A stretch of 9,577 nt of DNA from Sulfuritalea sp. Its GTDB lineage: Bacteria; Pseudomonadota; Gammaproteobacteria; Burkholderiales; Rhodocyclaceae. Below are positions 6,750 through 9,577 of this stretch, piece after piece; within the stretch, counting starts at the first letter, position 1; each line of letters starts with the position of its first letter. The stretch lies in the NCBI GenBank assembly GCA_021738105.1, contig JAIPCS010000129.1, positions 1 through 9,577 of the forward strand. Reading direction: 5' to 3'. Position numbers and translations under genes: made by a program. The notes beneath the pieces were generated by a model. It had not been told where the DNA came from, did no database searches, and saw only the letters and a program-made list of their open reading frames with translations.

Positions 6750-7880
6750 ATGCGATTTGTTGTCTTGCTTCTTGCGTTGCTGCCCCTGGCAGCAAGTTAC
6801 GCCCAGCCCGTTTCCCCGCCGGCGATCAGCGCGCGTGCCTGGCTTCTGATGGATTACGCCACCGGACAGGTGCTGGCTTCCCACGAAGCGGACACTCGGG
6901 TGGAGCCCGCCTCACTGACCAAAGTGATGACAACCTACCTGGTTGCCGAAGCGCTGGCACAGAAGACGCTCACTTTGCAAACACCCGTCAAGGTTTCAGA
7001 GCGTGCCTGGCGCACCCTGGGTTCCCGCAGTTTCATTCCGGTCGATAAGTTGGTATCTGTCGACGATTTGTTCAAAGGCATGGTGATTCAATCCGGCAAC
7101 GATGCCTCCGTGGCGCTGGCGGAGGCCATCGGCGGAACCGAAGATGTTTTTGCCGGCATGATGAATCGCACCGCGCAGCGCATGGGGCTGAAAGATACAC
7201 ATTTTCTGAATGCCAGCGGCTATTTTGAGGGACCGACGCCAAGCCACTATTCAACGGCGCGTGATTTGGCGCACCTCGCCGCCAACTTGATGCGTGATCA
7301 CCCGGAAACCCACGCATTGCATGCCATCAAGGAATACACCTACAACGGCATTCGTCAGCACAATCGCAATCGTTTGCTGTGGGCCGATCCCACGGTCGAC
7401 GGGCTCAAAACGGGTCACTCCAGTGCGGCCGGCTACTGCCTGATCGCCACCTCCAAACGCAGCCCGCGCCGACTGATCTCGGTGGTGCTGGGCACCGATT
7501 CCGATGCCGCACGTGCGCGTGATTCACTGAATTTGCTGAACTGGGGTTTCACCGCGTTTGAAGCCGTGAAACTCTACGACAAAGGTCAGGCCGTGTCCCA
7601 ACTTAAGGTGTTCAAGGGCGCGCAGAATCTGGTGGGCGCCGGTTTTACCGAAGATTTTGTTGTTTCCGTTCCGCGCGGCATGGCTGGGAAAATCAATGCG
7701 AAACTTGTCAGCCGGCAACCCCTGATCGCGCCTGTCGCGGCGGGCAGTGTGGTCGGTACCCTGACGCTGACGGTGGGCGATCAGCCATGGGGAGAATATC
7801 CCGTCGTGGCCCAGACCGAAGTCGCCGTGGCGGGATTCTTCGGCCGTGCCTGGGACAGCCTGAGGCTGTACTTCCAATGA
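6750..7880 (+). CDS. dacA: D-alanyl-D-alanine carboxypeptidase (PBP5/6 type)
   Basis: This is a low-molecular-mass penicillin-binding protein that removes the terminal D-Ala from pentapeptide stems in the periplasm and so limits cross-linking. It has 376 residues (E. coli DacA 403). A signal peptide is likely cleaved after Ala18. The serine-protease-like domain carries S55-L-T-K58, S115-G-N117 and K220-T-G222. The PBP5 C-terminal beta domain (about 270-355) follows. The final segment GFFGRAWDSLRLYFQ is amphipathic and would anchor the enzyme to the inner membrane. It lies 53 bases after rlpA with its own -10 box, so it probably starts a transcript. The symbol follows E. coli synteny. Some annotations of betaproteobacteria use dacC for the same gene. 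The ribosome site is weak. Confidence 0.96.
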   Translation: MRFVVLLLALLPLAASYAQPVSPPAISARAWLLMDYATGQVLASHEADTRVEPASLTKVMTTYLVAEALAQKTLTLQTPVKVSERAWRTLGSRSFIPVDKLVSVDDLFKGMVIQSGNDASVALAEAIGGTEDVFAGMMNRTAQRMGLKDTHFLNASGYFEGPTPSHYSTARDLAHLAANLMRDHPETHALHAIKEYTYNGIRQHNRNRLLWADPTVDGLKTGHSSAAGYCLIATSKRSPRRLISVVLGTDSDAARARDSLNLLNWGFTAFEAVKLYDKGQAVSQLKVFKGAQNLVGAGFTEDFVVSVPRGMAGKINAKLVSRQPLIAPVAAGSVVGTLTLTVGDQPWGEYPVVAQTEVAVAGFFGRAWDSLRLYFQ

Positions 7881-8803
7881 CGGCCAAGGTCTTTCTCAAC
7901 GGTGAATGGCTGCCGGCGCAGGAAGCCAGGGTTTCGGTGATGGATCGCGGCTTTCTGTTTGGCGACGGCGTTTATGAAGTGATCCCGGTTTATTCGCGCC
8001 GCGCGTTCCGCCTCGAGCAGCATCTGGCACGCCTGCAAAAAAGCCTGGATGGCATACAGTTGGCCAATCCCTACGGCATGGAGGAATGGGTCGGCTTTGT
8101 CACCCAGCTCACGCGTGAAGCCGAATGGGAAGACCAGTCGATTTATGTTCAGGTTACGCGCGGGCCGATGGCGGTGCGCAATCATGCCTTTCCTCAGGTG
8201 ATTACACCGACCGTGCTGCTGCTGGCGGAGCCTTTGCTCACTTCACCCGCGAAGCTGCGCGAACAAGGCATCGCTGCGGTATCGGCCGCCGATATTCGCT
8301 GGCTGCACTGCGAACTCAAGACCACTTCGCTATTGGCCAATTGTCTGCTGCGCCAGCTTGCCGTGTCGGCCGGCTGTGCTGAAACCGTACTGTTTCGTGA
8401 CGGATTTCTGACCGAAGGTTCCGCGTCGTCGATTTTCGTCATCCAGAATGGCGTACTGCTGGCACCGATCAAGAATCACCTGATGTTGCCGGGCATCACC
8501 TACGACATTGTCCTCGAGCTTGCCGCACAACACGGCCTGCCTTATGAAGTGCGCGATATCTCGGAGGCCGAAACCCGTGCCGCCGACGAGTTGTGGATGT
8601 GTTCATCGACCAAGGAAGTGCTGCCCATTGTCACGCTCGACGGAAAGAAAGTCGGCGCTGGTGAAGCAACTGCGCTACAAGGCGGTCGAGCAAAGAACGC
8701 TCTCCTCGCCGTAGCGGATGGTGACACGGGGATACCGGGCCCGTTGTTCGCCCGGATGTACGACTGGTATCAGGAATTCAAGGCGACGGTCATGCGGGCA
8801 TGA
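7877..8803 (+). CDS. dat: D-amino-acid aminotransferase (PLP fold type IV)
   Basis: This enzyme exchanges amino groups between D-amino acids and 2-oxo acids, typically D-Ala plus 2-oxoglutarate giving pyruvate and D-Glu, with pyridoxal phosphate in the cytoplasm. ATG 7877 overlaps the dacA stop (ATGA) and TGAGG is at 7861-7865. The open frame upstream of it is dacA sequence read in another phase. The 308 residues include DRGFLFGDGVYE (Tyr33), the carboxylate-binding pair R101-x-H103, Lys148 in the HCELKTTSLL stretch for the Schiff base, and Glu180 in TEGSASS. The R-x-H pair favours D-amino acids over branched-chain or aminodeoxychorismate substrates. It is about 20 residues longer than usual. 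The surplus sits between VGAG and IPGPLF, where a DNA hairpin has been absorbed. Being next to dacA suggests reuse of released D-Ala, which is inference. Confidence 0.93.
   Translation: MTAKVFLNGEWLPAQEARVSVMDRGFLFGDGVYEVIPVYSRRAFRLEQHLARLQKSLDGIQLANPYGMEEWVGFVTQLTREAEWEDQSIYVQVTRGPMAVRNHAFPQVITPTVLLLAEPLLTSPAKLREQGIAAVSAADIRWLHCELKTTSLLANCLLRQLAVSAGCAETVLFRDGFLTEGSASSIFVIQNGVLLAPIKNHLMLPGITYDIVLELAAQHGLPYEVRDISEAETRAADELWMCSSTKEVLPIVTLDGKKVGAGEATALQGGRAKNALLAVADGDTGIPGPLFARMYDWYQEFKATVMRA
8659..8724 (+). repeat. In-frame hairpin insert within dat, flanked by TGGTGA repeats
   Basis: TGGTGA occurs at 8659-8664 and again at 8719-8724, exactly 60 bases (20 codons) apart. Between them lies a strong hairpin: CGCTAC (8673-8678) with GTAGCG (8711-8716), GGCG (8681-8684) with CGCC (8707-8710), and GAGC (8688-8691) with GCTC (8699-8702), leaving a seven-base loop. 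It coincides with a protein segment that D-amino-acid aminotransferases normally lack between VGxG and PGP. The most economical reading is an absorbed palindromic repeat. A hairpin arising inside a natural loop expansion is the alternative. Confidence 0.55.
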
Positions 8804-9063
8804 CGCAAGAGACGCTGCTTGAATTTCCCTGTGATTTTCCGCTGAAGATCATGGGTGCAACAACAGAAGGATTTGTCCAGGCCATCATCGAAGTTGTTAT
8901 CAGGCACGCCCCTGATTTCGATGCCGCGACGGTCGAGATGCGCCCTTCTAGCGCCGGCAAGTATCTCTCGGTGACATGCACCGTACGGGCCGTTTCCCAG
9001 TTGCAGCTTGACAACTTGTATCGTGAACTTACCGCGCATCCCATGGTAAAGGTCGTGCTGTGA
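8800..9063 (+). CDS. ybeD: YbeD family protein (DUF493)
   Basis: This is a small cytoplasmic protein of 87 residues, the same length as E. coli YbeD. The family has an alpha-beta fold resembling the regulatory (ACT-like) domain of phosphoglycerate dehydrogenase. The biochemical role is unknown. Family marks seen are [14 protein letters not shown] near the N-terminus, the GKYLSVT strand and the C-terminal [12 protein letters not shown]. The ATG at 8800 overlaps the dat stop as ATGA. The stop at 9061-9063 overlaps the lipB GTG. Conserved placement just before lipB suggests a link to lipoate metabolism, but this rests on context alone. Confidence 0.95.
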   Translation: MTQETLLEFPCDFPLKIMGATTEGFVQAIIEVVIRHAPDFDAATVEMRPSSAGKYLSVTCTVRAVSQLQLDNLYRELTAHPMVKVVL

Positions 9064-9577
9064 TCGTCAGGCGATTGGGCCGGGCCGACTATCCGGAGAC
9101 TTTCGCCGCCATGCAGGAATTTACCGCGACACGCGGCGACGACACAGCCGACGAGCTGTGGGTTTGCGAACATCCACCGGTGTTTACACAAGGCCTTTCG
9201 GGCAAGCCGGAGCACCTGCTCCAGGACATCGGCATTCCCGTGGTGCAGATCGACCGTGGCGGCCAGATCACGTATCACGGTCCCGGCCAGGTCGTGGTCT
9301 ACCTGTTGATCGATTTGCGTCGACGCGGAATCATGGTGCGCGAGCTGGTGCGGCGCATCGAGCAGGCGGTAATCGACTTGCTCGCGAGCTACGGCATCAA
9401 TGCGGAACGGCTCGAAGGCGCACCGGGCGTGTATGTCGGCAAGGCCAAGATTGCCGCGCTGGGTCTGCGCATCAAACACGGCTGCAGCTATCACGGGGTT
9501 TCGCTCAATGTTGATATGGATTTGGCACCCTATGACGCGATAAACCCCTGTGGTTACGAGGGAATGGCGGTGACCCA
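9060..9577 (+). CDS. lipB: Octanoyltransferase LipB (3' end outside window)
   Basis: LipB moves octanoate from octanoyl-acyl carrier protein to lipoyl domains of 2-oxo acid dehydrogenases and the glycine cleavage H protein. It is the first step of lipoate synthesis, before LipA. The frame starts at GTG 9060, which overlaps the ybeD stop as GTGA with AAAGG at 9048-9052. It is open to the window edge (172 codons, E. coli 213 residues in all). Motifs are [33 protein letters not shown] with the catalytic Lys130, the [13 protein letters not shown] stretch and NPCGY with the catalytic Cys164. The Lys-Cys spacing of 34 equals that of E. coli Lys135-Cys169. No defect is visible. About 40 residues are missing only because the window ends. 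Confidence 0.97.
   Translation, partial: MIVRRLGRADYPETFAAMQEFTATRGDDTADELWVCEHPPVFTQGLSGKPEHLLQDIGIPVVQIDRGGQITYHGPGQVVVYLLIDLRRRGIMVRELVRRIEQAVIDLLASYGINAERLEGAPGVYVGKAKIAALGLRIKHGCSYHGVSLNVDMDLAPYDAINPCGYEGMAVT

Noticed and set aside
7787..7876. A 30-residue N-terminal extension of Dat
   Set aside because: It is the end of dacA read in another frame, rich in Arg and Gly. Homologues start at the MTAKVFLNG position, and the ATGA overlap at 7877 fits the local pattern.

Overview
The window is a compact, single-strand (+) block of cell-wall and cell-shape genes running into lipoate biosynthesis: mreB (5' end cut off) - mreC - mreD - mrdA (PBP2) - mrdB (rodA) - rlpA - dacA (PBP5/6-type carboxypeptidase) - dat (D-amino-acid aminotransferase) - ybeD - lipB (3' end cut off). 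GC content looks moderately high. The gene order, the MreB C-terminus ending in SIFANE, and the MreC N-terminus with its PPPFFKRGP stretch point to a betaproteobacterium. Genus cannot be told from what is visible. The order mrdA-mrdB-rlpA-dacA-ybeD-lipB is also that of Escherichia coli. Here mreBCD sits directly upstream and a D-amino-acid aminotransferase gene lies between dacA and ybeD.

Layout. Positions 2-2539 hold mreBCD, the cytoskeletal and membrane scaffold of the elongasome. Positions 2658-5653 hold the transpeptidase PBP2 and the glycosyltransferase RodA that the scaffold guides. Positions 5650-6696 hold the lipoprotein RlpA (double-psi barrel plus SPOR domain). A consensus -10 box at 6715-6720 probably starts a second transcript, which covers dacA (6750-7880), dat (7877-8803), ybeD (8800-9063) and lipB (9060 to the window edge). 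Most junctions are stop/start overlaps of the ATGA or GTGA type. No stretch above 300 bases lacks a gene, and I saw no tRNA, rRNA, CRISPR array, transposase or prophage gene.

How the genes work together. MreB, MreC and MreD position RodA and PBP2 for lateral wall synthesis. RlpA and DacA trim glycan strands and stem peptides. Dat can convert D-alanine (the DacA product) and 2-oxoglutarate into pyruvate and D-glutamate. YbeD and LipB are conserved passengers linked to lipoylation.

The window is a housekeeping region and I found no new defence or mobile system. The parts worth a second look are small. Two short open frames exactly fill the mreC-mreD and mreD-mrdA gaps and link their neighbours through overlapping stop and start codons. 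Two apparent palindromic DNA inserts have been absorbed in frame: one forms the N-terminus of the rlpA reading frame, the other an extra loop near the C-terminus of Dat.
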